Assembly: GCF_030450055.1 (NCBI RefSeq)
Contig: NZ_CP118480.1
Location: 2,259,415-2,323,414, forward strand
Length of the DNA stretch: 64,000 nt
Reading direction: 5' to 3'
From: Gallaecimonas kandeliae
GTDB taxonomy: Bacteria; Pseudomonadota; Gammaproteobacteria; Enterobacterales; Gallaecimonadaceae
This document shows, one piece after another, positions 63,903-64,000 of the stretch; positions within the stretch are counted from its first letter, which is position 1; each line of letters starts with the position of its first letter. A model generated the notes under the pieces. It worked only from the letters and a program-made list of their open reading frames with translations. It ran no database searches and was not told where the DNA came from. The position numbers and the translations under genes are program-made.

Positions 63903-64000
63903 TTAGAGCCAGCCTTTGCGCTTGAAGAAGAAATAGGTGCCGGCGGCGGAGGCGAACATCAGGCCTATGGCCAACGGATAGCCGAAGCGCCAGTGCAGCT
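63903..64000 (-). CDS. corA: CorA-like Mg2+/Co2+ transporter, C-terminal end only
   Basis: Last 31 codons visible, ending [31 protein letters not shown]-type text (given here as key positions: GYPL at the membrane entry, FFFKRKGWL at the C-terminus). This is the last helix and tail of CorA. The GMN pore motif and start lie beyond the window, so family assignment rests on this short piece. Confidence 0.65.
   Translation of the reverse strand, partial: LHWRFGYPLAIGLMFASAAGTYFFFKRKGWL

Overview
This is a GC-rich chromosomal window, probably from a free-living gammaproteobacterium. The cell-division and repair run smc-zipA-ligA, cysZ, cysK, the tesA/ybbA/ybbP genes and the gltX-tRNA neighbourhood all point to Gammaproteobacteria. 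Use of Smc rather than MukB, together with the high GC, suggests a lineage such as Gallaecimonas or a relative. The genus is an inference from gene content only. No ribosomal RNA, integrase, transposase, prophage or CRISPR array was seen.

Layout. 1-16.6 kb: a cut-off FAD monooxygenase, a large beta/gamma-crystallin-type protein placed between a decayed copy of the tspO start and tspO itself, then mostly co-directional plus-strand genes. These include small membrane and secreted proteins, an APC amino-acid permease, MarC, a phosphatase, GNAT, VOC, a GH25 lysozyme, and three c-di-GMP signalling proteins (EAL, GGDEF, PAS-GGDEF). 16.6-21.7 kb: a compact minus-strand operon under two CsoR-type operators: sulfurtransferase-like protein, DUF2892, RND adaptor, RND pump and the CsoR-family repressor. 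21.7-30.5 kb: ybbA-ybbP, then a divergent pyroglutamate module (pxpB, pxpC, pxpA, DUF969/DUF979 transporter pair, pcp) and tesA. A 79-bp tandem repeat across the pxpB/pxpC junction creates three 28-codon ORFs linked by 8-nt overlaps.

30.5-34.6 kb: two tRNA operons flank gltX, one with 4 tRNA-Ala(GGC) and 2 tRNA-Glu(TTC), the other with 4 tRNA-Val(TAC). Both end in duplicated modules of a tRNA 3' fragment plus an intrinsic terminator, and several tRNA relics lie between the intact genes. 34.6-52.2 kb: mostly core genes: ppiC, an FMN glutamate-synthase-like protein, a GntR regulator, an aromatic amino-acid permease, ligA (with an extra C-terminal module), zipA, smc, cysZ, and a LysR regulator divergent from an SDR-family gene. 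52.2-54.3 kb: an AT-rich accessory patch with a PIN-like orphan, then a pair of inverted ~200-bp intergenic repeats. 54.3-64 kb: a second RND pump with its adaptor, a KAS III-like enzyme, an RDD protein, cysK, a second AT-rich orphan, a GNAT gene, a zinc-ribbon protein, and the tail of a CorA-like transporter.

How the genes work together. Pcp releases pyroglutamate from peptides, the DUF969/DUF979 pair may import it, and PxpABC opens it to glutamate. The operator, repressor, sulfurtransferase-like protein and RND pump at 16.6-21.7 kb look like a self-regulated thiol or sulfur stress efflux unit. The most unusual structures are the pxpB/pxpC repeat, the tRNA-fragment/terminator modules, the enlarged LigA, and the CsoR-family/RND operon.
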